Part shown: positions 49,222 to 62,357 of the stretch, piece by piece
Numbering within the stretch: the stretch's first letter is position 1
Layout: each line of letters opens with the position of its first letter
Assembly (NCBI GenBank): GCA_013398295.1
Contig: VZSF01010488.1
Span: 124,001 to 188,000, forward strand
Reading direction: 5' to 3'
DNA length: 64,000 nt
Source of the DNA: Chionis minor
Lineage: Eukaryota; Chordata; Aves; Charadriiformes; Chionididae
The notes under the pieces: model-generated
Told to the model about the DNA's origin: nothing
Databases searched by the model: none
Seen by the model: only the letters and a program-made list of their open reading frames with translations
Program-made: the position numbers and the translations under genes

Positions 49222-52200
49222 TCTTGACTGAAAGAGAGTATGTCCCATGATCTTAGACAAGATTCATACTCTCTGTGTTTGTTTTATCCTTTTAACTGTT
49301 GGGGGTTTTTTTTCTAAATTGTGTGACGTTGTCACAAAGTCATCTGAATTCAAGGATAAAGGGACTGAAACTGTATAAAAATCACTTCAAAGACTTGTCA
49401 TATCATCTCAGTCAAGTTTTGAAACTTTGAGATTTTATTTAGCGGTGTACATGATTTTGCAAGAAACTTTCTCAGAAGATCAAGCAATGAAAAATTTTAT
49501 TGCAGAGTATCATACCTTACTTACGTTTTTGTAAACTGATGCTTCTGTTCCTAGGGAATTATCTTCACCTGTTTATAACAATGTCACTCCTTTGCAAGCA
49601 AAACCTAGGTACAGTTGACCACTGTCTTTCAGGCAATCAGTTGCCACTTTTAAGAGGGGATGAGGATAAATACACAACTTCCCTATTAGAGAAGAGATAG
49701 ACACGCCAAATTTGTCATAGAGATACAGCTTTGACTTTCACTAGTCTGTTGAAAATTGTTCTAATTTATCAAAGTTACTGGGCTTTTAAAACATGTAACC
49801 TACAGGGTGAATTTTCAATTAGCAGCCTGGCAGTGCTCTAGTGTTAAAACCTGTGCATGCCTGAAAGAAAGATGTATGTACAGTATATGATATGTTTTCC
49901 ATAAAAAAAAGAATAAGATACATTTCTCTGTGCTGAACGAAGATAGTCCAGGTGAGGAATTTTGCTTCCCTGAATTTATGAAAGGAAATTTTCAGACTGT
50001 GTAGAGTCTCAGAACTAAGCATTGCCATGAAGACACCAAAAGATTTTAGTCTATCTTTTACAGCCAGACACAACAAACTTCTTACCGTAGATGATCACCA
50101 TGGCCTCATGCATTTCCCTATAGCATTCCACCTAGTCCCCTCCCAATTATAATTTTTCCTGCAATAAAACTGTCTGCTGCTCTGTGTGAGGAGGACTGGC
50201 AATAACCCCAATATCTAAGGAAGATTTCTGTGCTCAGCTTAAAAGAAGGATGAAAGATCCAGTATCTCTACTATTCATGGGTGCCAGTTAATAGAAAACT
50301 GTAAGGGTTACAACAAATGTATTCATGTACATTATTCATAGATAATATGAACGTTTCCTATTTCTTGCTATTTACTGTATAGGAAAGCAGTCAAGACAGT
50401 AAACAGTCAAAATCACTGATAGCTCTCTTAAGTTCACACTCTGTTATACTGTTATACTTAACATCCTTGACACCACAAAATGTGTTTTGATCACAAATCT
50501 ACAGCTATGCCACCCATTTGTGGGTTTGGGTTTTTCTGGGTTGGTTTTTAAGTTGAATTGGGTTTTGGTGGTTTGGTTTTTTTTGAAGTCGGGGAAGTGA
50601 CGTTGGACTGCTAGAAAAGATTAGCAAGTTAGTAACATTTAGGGAGGATTTTGTGTAGTTCTCTGTTTCACCTCACACATCAGTACATTCATTGTTTTAT
50701 CTCCAGAATTTTGTCTGTTCTGATCCTTTCAAGTAAAGGTTAAAGAAATTCATTCCAAAAGATAAATTTATTGTAAAAATATTGTTTTCTGGGGCTAGAG
50801 TTTATAATTTCAAAGTCTTTTAATATTTTAGGTATATACAGGTAAATGTCCATCCCTTATAGTGTATGATATACACATATATAGTGTGAGAGAATGACAA
50901 CAACATCCCTTGTACCCATGGTTTTGAGAAGGATCTGATGGTCTGATGTCAGTTCCAAATATCACATAACCATCCAGTCATACTTTGTCAGCCCTAGTGT
51001 GTGTACTGAAAATGCTTTAACTAAAAAGAACGTACAGAAAATAACATGTTCTGGTAGTGATATGGGTAATCAGCCTACAAGTCACTCATCCCAAAACTAA
51101 GAACCAGCCCATGGAAAAGGTTGTCAAACAGCGAATACGTAAGTAGAGTCAACTCAAGAGCATTTGGCAATTTAAATCACTGCATTCATGGAAAAGTCTT
51201 TTTGCTTTGTCATAGAAGGCACAGGTAAGAATCCTGTGAATACATGGATGTGAAGGATATGTATTTCACTTATGCATCCCATTAGTTGTTACATACTTAT
51301 GATTGTTAACTAGGTTTACCTCTGCTAGAATTAAAAAGTGTGACATGATGAAATAAGATACCAAGTTTTCAGAAAGTGTAAAGAAACTGTAAAGTTCTAA
51401 CCAGGCTTCTCATCAGTTAATGAGACCCCTTCTAAACCCAATAAATGGACTCATATAAAGTACAGATTGAAATAAAATCAAAGCACTTAGAAAACTTTTT
51501 TCCTTGCATTCATGATTTCTCCTCCTCGTACAAAACAGAAGTGTTCCACAAAGTGTAATAACAGTTAAAATCCCAAAGCTCTCATTTATTTTAATTGCAT
51601 GGGCTGTCTGAGGCAGTCACTTTCCAGACTGAGAATGTGGAATGATCATCTAGTCTGGGACTCATCATTTCGGGTGACTGTTTAGTGTCTTATGAGTTCT
51701 GCAGTGGAGTATAGATACAAAAGCCAGATCCACAGCCTAGAGAGACTCCGATTCTTCTACAGTTTGGCACTGTGACATATGAATCCAATTTATCAGCCAT
51801 TTTTTACAATTTTTAACATTGTTTTACCCTATTGTTACATTACATCATGGCGCCCTTTCTGAGGACCAGGATAGCTAAAGCCTATGTAGTTCTGATGTTT
51901 CAGGTTTTTTAGTAACTGAAAGAATTTCCACATCTGCCTTATAAATATCTTCTCTTCTTATGTGTTCAACAGTTAATTTCAAACACTTTTGCTGATACTA
52001 TATCTAGTAGTCAGGGGTTTATGATTGTCATCAAACAATTTCATAACTAAGATACAGGGAAGACATGCCATGAATTTTGAATCAAATAACAGAGATGAAT
52101 CAAGTGGTAAAAAATGTCAGCTGAAAATCTTCCAGTGTGGGAGTCCTGGTGGAGTTTGTACTAGAGCTGCATATGCTTTTGTCACAGTATTAGAGGTTTT

Positions 52201-53488
52201 TTCTAATAACAAGGCAAGTATACACTTTTTATTTCAAAGTTTGAGCTATATATTTTTTTTTTTCATTACAAACTAAAAAGTTCGGACAAAGTTCATCAAA
52301 GAATATGTTATTTTCAACGAAACTTAGTTTCTCCCTGAAATAAATTCATGTTCATTTATGGATTCGCTATTTTTATTATGTACTATGCTGCAATTTTGAG
52401 TGTTTCAATTTCCATGCTTCAATTGATTCAAAATGCAAATTAAAAGCAGCAAAAGATTATATATTTTCAAAAAGAAGATTTTGATAAATTTTGATTGAAC
52501 TGAAACATTCCAGATCTCCTAATAATGGTAAAAATTTTGCTTTGGATTTGATTTCCATTGATTTCTTTAGACAAAAAATTTGTTTTTGCCAAAGTTTTAT
52601 CTAATCTTGTCAGTAGGTTTCCTATTTATAGTGAATATTAATGCAATGTTATCTCATGAGAAAGATTACATTATAAATATTTATATATTTCTCATAGCCT
52701 AGCAAAATTTACTGACCAAAACTCATGGTAGAAAACAGATTTCTAACCCACGGATACAGAATGTCTTAAGCCAAAACCCATTGAAAGATTCCCATTAACT
52801 TCAGAAGAGCCCTTTAACAGATTCAATACATATTATTGACCTCCATGTTTGCTGCCAGCAAATGTGTATTAAGCATGAAAAGACATCTAAAAAGCATCCA
52901 GATATGCTGTCTGGCTCTAAGGAGGATGTTTCCCTCCGCGACCAGTTCCACAGCACCTTTCTGTTTTCCCAAGGGCGGCTGGGGCTAGGCAACATCAATT
53001 CTTTGTGCCTTGTACAACTCCTCTTCCTTTTTTGGGCATTTGCCCATTGAGTAGAAACCTTTTAAAGTGTCCAGAGAAGACTTCTCAAGTCACTTACCTC
53101 CCAGGACTGAAGAAGGCATTCCCACCTGACAAATACCTGGTTCTTCTAGGCTACTGGTAGGCTCTTCTCTGAAGCCCAGGTGGTTTGATGAGGAAGGAAT
53201 AACATCAGCATGAAGCTGGGAAATATGTTTTGACCAAGGACCTCCCTAGGTGACACAGCTGCTGGTGTACCCCCACGAGCTTTCTTCCCTTGTCTGATCC
53301 TGCAACCCACGCTGGCCGGTGGGAGCTGATGAGGCAGTTACCCATTATAAGAGTCTTACAGTCAGTGCTTGAGATTTAACCAGCTTGAGTTAGATACCAA
53401 GGGATATTTTGAAATGCTTTTTATTGCTTTGACTTTGGAGACTGAAAAACAAGACCTTTTCTAAAGACTCTATAGTCTCCTTGCTTAC
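49222..53488. other. Unique AT-rich non-coding DNA
   Basis: Includes a G/T-only-like tract at 50519-50584. No gene or repeat family is recognised. Confidence 0.5.
50519..50584 (+). repeat. G/T-rich low-complexity tract
   Basis: About 66 bp composed almost only of G and T (TGGGTTTGGG…, GGTTTTGGTGG…), with several GGG or GG runs. Runs are mostly two or three G, so a G-quadruplex is possible but would be weak. Confidence 0.75.
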
Positions 53489-53615
53489 AGAAATACTGCA
53501 AATCTTCTGCTACTGCTATAGTTTCAATGGCCTGCTGCAATTTGCCATTTGTGACAAATTTCAATAAATAGAAAGTGTAAAGTGCATCAAAATTATATTT
53601 AAGCATCCTCTTCAT
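53489..53615 (-). CDS. Weak candidate exon, unidentified protein
   Basis: On the minus strand, after an acceptor TCTTCTGCAG, a frame opens with MKRMLKYNFDALYTFYLLKF and continues VTNGKLQQAIETIAVAEDLQ and YFC, then reaches a good donor-like GTAAGC at 53488 downward. If it is not spliced there, the frame continues to a stop at 53421 that overlaps an AATAAA. Its start phase (0) matches the end phase of the neighbouring candidate at 53766-53884, leaving a very short intron of 150 bp. The protein is not recognised. Chance remains a serious alternative given the number of frames examined. Confidence 0.25.
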
Positions 53616-53765
53616 CTGCAGAAGACCTGCTTATTAGCTGTATTGCACATTTAGCTCCAAAGGTTCTGATTATAATCAATAACTAATCAGAAAGTAACTT
53701 ACACAAATGAAGCCCTGAAAAATATATAACTGAGTCATAACTTCCCCAAGTACATAAATACTAAC

Positions 53766-53884
53766 CCTTTTAATGAAAAAATATTCAGTTAGCACTATTT
53801 CTCTTTTTATTGTGGCATCTGTTTCAGAAATATATTTTAAAAGAGAATTTTCAGCAGTTGCCTCTGCTTTCAAGAGCTCTGTAT
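53766..53884 (-). CDS. Weak candidate exon, unidentified protein
   Basis: On the minus strand, 119 bp lie between an acceptor (TTCACTACTGTAG) and a donor (AGG then GTTAGT). After two leftover bases the frame reads TELLKAEATAENSLLKYISE and TDATIKREIVLTEYFFIKR without a stop, 39 codons. The composition is protein-like. It sits upstream of the 53489-53615 candidate with compatible phase. No convincing exon with the right phase was found farther upstream; the frame at 53885-54067 ends in a stop at the acceptor. Confidence 0.25.
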
Positions 53885-54111
53885 CTACAGTAGTGAATCC
53901 ACTTTAATCAGAAAAGATGGAAGTGCCCTATCAAAGGCATGGTGCAGGGTAGAATATGCAGATGGAGCTGATTGGAATGGAAGGTCCAGGGGTAGAAAGC
54001 CCATCTTAATAGGCAACCTCTCTGAAGTGGACAAAAACAAGCAGAAATCCATCTGCAGAACATGCAAACTAACACTTGTCTGAGCTCTGAAACATAACTT
54101 AAATGCTGCAG

Positions 54112-54197
54112 GAGAAAGTGTGGTGAATAGAGTTATTTATGGATGTCCAGGGATGAAAGCTTTGCCTATAAAGAAAACCCACAGACACTCCAGTGAG
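54112..54197 (+). CDS. Weak candidate exon on the plus strand
   Basis: 86 bp lie between an acceptor AATGCTGCAG and a near-perfect donor (GTGAG then GTAAGTA). In the frame with two leftover bases it reads ESVVNRVIYGCPGMKALPIK and KTHRHSSE. The donor is the best plus-strand splice signal noted in this part, but GTAAGT alone is expected about 30 times by chance in 64 kb on both strands. It lies on the opposite strand to the two candidates just to its left, so at most one set is likely to be real. Confidence 0.2.
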
Positions 54198-55594
54198 GTA
54201 AGTACCAACAGTGTAATAAGATTTAATGTGACCATCAAAAGAGAAATAAAATGGAAAACTTTTTGATCACACTTTCTATAGCGAGGGCAAACTGCAGGAA
54301 TGACCTTTACTGCTAATGCCAAAACACTGAGCCAAATTCACTCCTGGTGTGACAGTGCTGGATTCCAGTAAATTACTCCAGGGACGACCTTGGTCCGTTC
54401 AGTTTACGTATCTCAGCTATAAGCACCCAACAGTAGCCAGAGTGTATTGTGTTTGAAGCAATAACATTTAACAGTCCAGAGGTGAATTAAAAAAAAATAA
54501 CAGCCAATTTTACTGACAACTCAATTCAACTTAGGTTTAATTGAAATGGCAACAATAAACTGGAAGTAATTCCTGCTCAGGAAATGGCTTCACTACCCAC
54601 CCAAAACACAATAGCAAGAATCAAACATTTCACTACCAGAAAACAAAGCCAACTAGAACCTTTCTCATTTCTTATGAGTATCCTGAAGGTGAAATTCTAG
54701 TACCTAAGAGCTTATGAATGTTGCCTGCTTTATGTTTTTAACTGTTCCATGGACAGTTTTTATGCCATCTATTGAACGCGTGCTAGCATTAGGTAATACT
54801 ATTTATAAAAAGATACATGGGTGGTATTAGGGTCATTTTGACAGTCCTCTGATATTCTAGGTTTCCCAGCTAGCTTTAGGAAGTAAAAAACATAGAAGAC
54901 TACTGTATATGAGCAGACGCTTAAAGTTACATGCCTGGTATGTCACCTTGCACAGTCAGAAGAGTCTGTGTTATGTGTGCAATGAGTCTGGCCTGCAAAG
55001 GTTCTGTTAATCCACTCTGTCAGAGCTGCCAAGCACGTTCAGCTTATTCTGTACTAGATCCAAGACACCCAGACCAATCTCACAGTCAGCTTCAGATCTC
55101 CTTTTCCATCTGGAGTCATGTGAACCAACGTCTAATAAATGCCTGGAACAAAAAGCAATTAATCATCAACCAATTAAAAAAATAATCAAATTCTTCAAAG
55201 AGTCTTTTTCCCCCCCTTACAATGGGAGAAACATTAACCCTAAAATCACAGAAAAATCCCCCTTTTAATTACTTCTTGTCTTTTTTCCATTGCACTTTCA
55301 GGTGAAAACATCTTTTTGTTTCCAGTTCTGATCTTACAGAGCTTCTATGAGATTTTGTGTTCTTATGGTTCATTCACCTACATATAGAGTGGGAACCATT
55401 CCTTCTGTATGAGGTTGGGGAAACATCAGGAAAGGAAGCAGTGTTGGTCCCTCAAGATATTATAAAATCTCATTTGTTGTCATCAGTATGTGCTCCTTAC
55501 ATGGCACAGAACTCTTATTTGGGTTTTATCAATGGCCCTCATGGTAGGAGAGATGAAAAGCTGCATTAATTCACCAAGATATCAGAAAGGCATA

Positions 55595-55624
55595 TGTCCT
55601 GGTTTGAGGACCCAAACCATGACA
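55595..55624 (+). repeat. LTR-like inverted repeat
   Basis: TGTCCTGGTTTG (55595-55606) and CAAACCATGACA (55613-55624) are inverted repeats with one mismatch around a six-base loop. Many avian retroviral LTRs begin TGTCCTGGTTT, as does the fragment at the window's left edge. It could be the start of a plus-strand solo LTR, but I cannot trace a 3' end ending in CA with a target duplication. Confidence 0.35.
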
Positions 55625-58600
55625 GCATAGCTGGCTTAGCTCACGTGGTTAAAACTAACTGTAAAGTGCTGGGAGCAGTATACCTGGAGTAATTAATTAT
55701 TCAGCCATTCTTCCTACACATTGACCCAAAAAATCAAAGGGCACCTACAAGACAGAGTCAGGAAACAGACTGTAGGTCACCTAAGTATACCAAAGTGCCA
55801 AATACCAAATACCAAAATTATAGGACTATTCCCAGGCCGAGTTGTTTCACCAAAGACAGATAATTGTTTCAGTAATAGCAGTGTATGACTTGGGATAGTG
55901 CCAAATTAAAAACAAAATAGCTACATTCATGGATAGAGTTGATCAGAATATTACATTTTTATTCCACAAAAACTTCCAAAGCTTAGTTTCATGTTTTTCT
56001 ATTCAAAGTGAACAGATTTATTCTTATTATTCAGAGAAATCAATTCTGTTTTATTTTTTCCTCAAAACAAAAATCCTTGGAAATTGAATGGGCCATGGTC
56101 TCTGGCTCCCCGTGAAGAGTTAAAATAATCTCACACTGTTGTGGAAACCCTTCATTCATAAAGACCCATGAGGCCCTCAATATTAAAACGAGGTGCTGGG
56201 CAGCATCTCAAACCACAGTTCTCTGGGAATTCAAGTGACTACAAAGCCAAAGGCAGGGAGTCTAGGATCCCCAACTGTCCCAGCCTCAAAATGGCCAAAC
56301 TTCCCATTCCTCCTTCAGCAGGTCTCAGGTTCTTGTTCTGTAGGCACTCAGACACCAAAGGTGGTCCACAGAGTCAGGCCACTCCAGTCCTGCGTGCTGG
56401 ATGCCATAGGGACCGTGGAAATCATGGATAAAATCATGCAGAATACTGCAAAGATTGGCCTATGACTCACTGAGAGTTCACTGAAAGTCTTCCATAAAGT
56501 ACTTTGGCTTCATTGAATATAAACCTTCTTACTCCAGAAATAGACCTTTTTTAATGTTTCATTAGAAAACAGTTGAGTAAGCATGACATACGACTAATGG
56601 CAAAGGAATGCATTAATCAGAAATCACTCTTGTCCCAATTTGTTTACAAGAAACCCCAAATGGGACCATTTTTTAGCAAAGTTCAAGTCCGGTAGAGTTC
56701 GTTACACTTATAGTACTGCATCCTTAGGTCCCAATATCTTGTGCAGGCAGCCACCTCTTCATGTAAGAAACACTTCAGAGTAAAATATGAGTTCTGGATT
56801 TATCCTACCCTGGTTAAACTACTATAAAGAAATTAGCATTCTTGAAAGATTAAGGAATTAAGGAAATTTGAATAAGGAAATGATAACTTCAGAATTTCTA
56901 CAATCAGAAGAAAGGGAGTCCAAGCTCCTAAACATCTTTGTTTTATATTTTGTACTGAAGAGTTTATTTTTTAGCTATTTCCAGTAGTCTGGTTTTGATC
57001 CACAGCCCACCAGTCTCAGCCTGTGATCCTGCTCCTCATTGCACACTATGACGTGAAGTCTTTTCACCTACTGAAGAACACACACACCAAAAGAATCCTT
57101 AAGAAACAACATGTGTGAGGAATTGTGTCAGTCAGATGTCTGTAAGAGGACAGAATCAAAAAACAGTATTTCTGAAAGTGGTTTCCTGGATAATGAGTTT
57201 ACTGAGATATAAAACACAGAGGCCTGGGAAAGGACAACAGAAATTCTGCTCCTTGCTGTTTATCTCAAGTTTCATCAAGACATGTCTATGAAAAAACTCA
57301 TTAGTTTACCAGACCTTTTAGTGAGGATGTAACAAAGATGCATTAGAGTTCATTATAAGAGCAATTTCTGTGATAAAAGCAAACACCCACCAATAAAACA
57401 GGTCAAAACTACTTATAAAGGTAAAATTCCAATCCCTTCTTTTAGATGAATGGTAAAAAGTAAAAGTGAAGGTTAAAGGAAAAACAGACTTCTCATCTCG
57501 TCACCACCATCAAGTTCATAATAAAGCTAATCTAGAATTATGACATCGTAAACCGAAACTCATTTTGTGGAGTTTTCTTTGTTTGTTTTTCTGTTTAAAA
57601 TTATTTAAGCCCTTTATGACTGGAAATATATATTTTCAACCAAGAACAGAGTGTAAAATGTTACCAAGTAGAATAGCACAACAATGTTGAGTAATATGAA
57701 ATATGCCTTTCACTTTAGGAAGAAGTTAACACTGAAACCTGGAGGGGATGACATAAATACTACTGGTTTTAATTGTTCCATTGTTAACTGCTTCCCACTA
57801 ATCTCATTGTTAATGCTATTATTCCATAAATCTATATTCTCTGCCACCTCACTTTGCTATCAAATACCCCAGTTGTCCCACACCAGAAGATGTCTATTGG
57901 AAGCTGGAGTCAGCTTTGGCCTTTACAGTTTCTAGGCTAAACTTATCTAGCACTGGTATAAAAATCTCTGAAATGTGGAAAACTCCAAATGTAGTGGCAG
58001 AGTCAAGTTAATAGATTGCGTAAAATAAATGCAGCAGGGCTACCTTACTGTTTATTTTCCTGTTTAACCCTGCAGATTCATCCAATGTGAAGTTAAAAAA
58101 AGTTATCAACAAGAGTTACGGTACTGGCAAAGATTACTACAAAATCCAGGCCATAAGGCTTTATTCATACTCTATTCCCAATGTAGTTTCTGAAACATTT
58201 CTAACCACGATTTGAATTAATACTTCTTTTTTTCTTGAATAACACGTGATTAACATTTCTATCTGAATCTTTCAGTGAGGCAATTTCAGGCAATTGCACG
58301 GGAACAGAAAGTTACGCATAAACATAAAGTGATATCCCATAAAAGGAGGTATAATAAAGGATGGTTCTGTGAAGGCGTTCTCACACTAAGAATATCCTGT
58401 CCACTTTTGTAAATTGGTAAAGGAGGAAAAGTCACCTTCAGAAGAGTGATTAGCACAGAATTAGAGAGACGCAGGATAAGAAAATAGAAAGGATGTTAAA
58501 CAATTACTTAAGCACAGCCTGTACAAATGAAATCAATGAACATTTGCCTACATCAGAAATTAGATTTACGAGGACAAAAGAGAAGAAATTAGAAAGTATC

Positions 58601-61104
58601 TTGATAACAGAGTTAATGATTATTAAAAGGTTTGAAACTTGCACAATACTAACACTCTAAGATCAGAGTGTATACATTCAAGTCCAAGATCACTAAAAAG
58701 AGTTGGAAAACAAATCAGAGTAATTTAGTGGATATTTTTATGAGTTTATTAAGCCCAAGAGAAAACATCAAAAGGCTGGAATATGGCCAACATCACTACT
58801 CACAGAAGAACAGCAATACACTAGGAATTTTCACATGCCCTACCCCTAACCAAATTTGTTGTAACAGATCACATAAAATAATTTTAGTTTATATATGTTT
58901 AGTTTATATATAACTTTAGTTATATTTCGTATGAATATCTAAGTATTCAGTATGGCTAGAAACAGGAGCATGTGCCTTCCTTGGGAGGCACTCCTTGCTG
59001 ATATGCATCAAATTGTTCTTACTGCTAGCAAGCTAGGCTCAGTTTTCACTGATGTCCATGCATTCTTCAAAAAAGGGCTTGGGAAGAGCTGTTAGGGAGA
59101 AAATGGCAGCTCCTGACTCTCATTGAACGAAATCCAGTTCTGGTGTTGATGTAAATTAGCTAGTTGATCTCACATTACTTATATTACTACATCAGTAGTA
59201 ATCAGTAACCAAGAAATTAGATTCTACTGTGGTGGCAGTATAAGGAACACAGAACTGCAGAAATGCATTGGTTTCCGTATGCTTTGCCACACTCTGTCCT
59301 TCTTCGCATCTGTGGCATGGCTTGGGGGAAGACAGAGAAAGTAGAGGAGGATGCTGCCTCATGGGAGCTTTACTTTGAAAGGGAAATTACCTGTACAACA
59401 GCAATTCTTCTCATTTACTAGTAGTATCTGTTCCTCTCAAACTGCCTTATAACATCTGATCCACAAATATTTGAAGTTAATCAATGTGAGAGTTTCCACA
59501 AGGGCAGATGCAAATTATAAGATGTTTAACACTAACCTAGTGGTGGCATTTGCTTTTGTTCATTTAGTGATGTAATTTTCAGAATAAAGCTTGCATGGGA
59601 CCACAAGCAACCTGTCCTATCGATGACCAAGAGCTAGTCAGTGGCATTTCCAGCATCTCTACATTGCAAACTGCAGAAATCTGAACTAGATTTTCACAGG
59701 GTTTCTCAGACATGTGGGAGCAGAGTAGCTGCTACAGCACAGAGTTCAGTTGAAGTCTAATATACTGAAAAACTGCTTGAGAAGAAGGGTAATTTAGCCT
59801 CTGAGGTGCTCCCTGCTACCATGCCCAGACAGCTCCCAGTGCCATGTTAATTAACTTAAAAATGGCTCATGAGATATTTCTGTAGTGTGTTCTTCAAGAG
59901 CAGCATACCAGTAGTAATATGCAAAACACTATGCTGAATAAAAATGGACATACACAGTCACTTGAGATAGTCTTGTACTTATGCTAAATGAGCATCCTAA
60001 AAAAGGACAAATCATACATCTTTCCTGGTGTGAATTCTAATTAGACATTAAAGCAAGTTGAAGAAAAGAATGTAGTTAAAACCTTGCCATGTTTAAAATT
60101 TATGTGTATGCCAAAAGGATAATTTGATATAAGCCATGCAACTATACATAGAAAGAAACACACCATTTTTTCCTACACATACTGCTTTCTTTACTAAAAT
60201 CCTGGATTTTAAGAGTGAAGAGAAATCTGCAGACAAATTTTCTATAAAAATGTTTTTTGTATATGTAGATGATTTGCCCCAGCAAAATTCAGAGACTGTT
60301 ACCACAGATTAGAAATAGAAACCAGGAGTGATACAAAATGCACTAGAAACCTATGGAAGACTGACTCTACAATTGATGCAACAGAGCAGAGATCAAAACT
60401 GAAAGCCATTTTCTACTCCAATGCCCAAAATACAAAAAGCAGAAGAAAGATACTTCCTCAAAATATCAGAAGTAATAAGAGCTCTAATACAAAGAAGAAA
60501 ACAGGTGTAGGAGAATCAAAATTAGTTTTAGGAAAATTACAGGCAGCAGAAAAAGAACTGAAATGCATTGCAAATAGCTCTGAGTTTGGAAATAAATGTT
60601 AATTCCCAATATATGTACCAAATAGTAGTACGCATTGTCTTGACATTCATCCTAGTCAGATGTTGATTTTTTTGCTTGTTTGCTGATTGTTCTGTTTAGT
60701 CATGTCAAGTATCCAGGCACGAAATATAGTGAATTATAATAATGGTGATGAGATTGCAAATAAATTGCCTTAAATAAATTAAAAATTAATCTTTAATTAA
60801 AGCAAAATACCTGAGCATGTGTAATGCTAATTCTTTCTATATCTACACATGTACTTGAGTGATTTCCTGAGAACTGCTTTTCTTCTGTAAACTTTGGTAC
60901 TATAATTCAGTTTTGCTTTTATGAGTCATCGTAAGTGATTATCAGGTATTCACTGAATTTTGCAGCTTCTTAACATTTTTCTTGAATTTTGCTGCTAAAT
61001 TTTACAGATATGTATATAGTATTACCAAAAACAATTTTAGAAAACTTTATTTACAAATAATTTATTTCCACTATAGAAAGACCTCTATCCTGTCAAGGTG
61101 AGAT

Positions 61105-61122
61105 TATAATATTAATATTATA
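61105..61122. repeat. Perfect 18-bp AT palindrome
   Basis: TATAATATTAATATTATA reads the same on both strands. It is composed only of A and T and could be chance in this base composition. Confidence 0.7.
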
Positions 61123-62277
61123 GTTCATTTTTGATTATAGAATACTTACATCTTATGGAACTCATTGTGTAAAAAATATTTGGTTGGGCAGCTAAATTAA
61201 GTAGACAAGAACATATCTTAGTCTCTGTACATGTATTGCAACTGAACTACTTTATGCAAACGAATGTAATTTAATGTATTCTGGCATATGCGAACACACA
61301 GGAAATTAAATATGAAGTCTCTAATGCTTTGAAAAAGATGGTATTAATTGGAAGAAGGGATAAGAAACCATGTATAAGGGTCTAGAAGAACAAAGCTAGG
61401 TTATTTTTTATCTTGTGTAAGGTCTAGTATAGTTGACTGTTTAAGATAGTCTGCCCATAAAGAAGAATGATAGCTAATGAGGATGGATGTATCACCTAAG
61501 CGTATCAGAAACGGCTGCAGAAAGAAAAGAATTGTGATGCATGTGGAGGGCTCTTTTTGTGTTCAGCTCTCTCTTATATGACTGGCTTTGAAAATGGAGG
61601 GAAGTGCTGTGTGTCTACATTCTGCATTTGCTAAAATGACATTACAGAAACAAATGTTAATCAGATTTAAATACTTAGATTGTATAGCTTCTTTGTTTTC
61701 CAAGGGAAATATTTCAAATGGCATTCCCTTAACACTGGCAGAAAATAAATCCTTTAGAAGAGAGTGAATTAAGTTTAGTTATAATGAAGATGAGCTAACA
61801 AAGATAAGAAAACTATTTTATAAAGGGATAGAGATTTACTTACAAAGAGATTTAGGCAGTGGTATTAGTGACATTGATGGTCAAAGGTATGTGCTGTTAT
61901 GCGTAAGAGATAGGAAAATGTAATCCATATAGGAAAAGAATGTCTTTTTGTCCTTTGGAAAAGGCAAAATATACTGTGTTAGTATGGAGAGAGTTTTCTC
62001 AGTGCTGTTTCTATGCACTCAACAACATAAAAGAATAGAAAACATGGCATTTGTTACAGGTGTTCAATTTGATATTCACTAAAAATAAACATCCTGAACA
62101 AGCTTGCATTTTTATCTGGTAACAGCAAATTTGAAAAGGAGTGTGAGGTTAACTATTTCAAAGTGCTTCAGGACAGTAGGAGGAGTGATATCAGTTAGAT
62201 GATTTTTATTTTTTTTTTGCTTTAATGATGTAAAGAAATCTTCCTGCTAGAAAGAATGCAAGAAAAGAGCAGATATA

Positions 62278-62357
62278 GGAAGTAAGAGTTATATAGATTG
62301 ATATACTCTTAAATAACAGGAAGCAAGAGCTGTATAGATTACTATACTCAAATACTA
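62278..62357. repeat. Tandem duplication of about 40 bp
   Basis: GGAAGTAAGAGTTATATAG… (62278-62318) is followed by GGAAGCAAGAGCTGTATAG… (62319-62357), sharing TAGATT, TATACTC and AAATA. About four-fifths of the bases agree. Confidence 0.8.
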
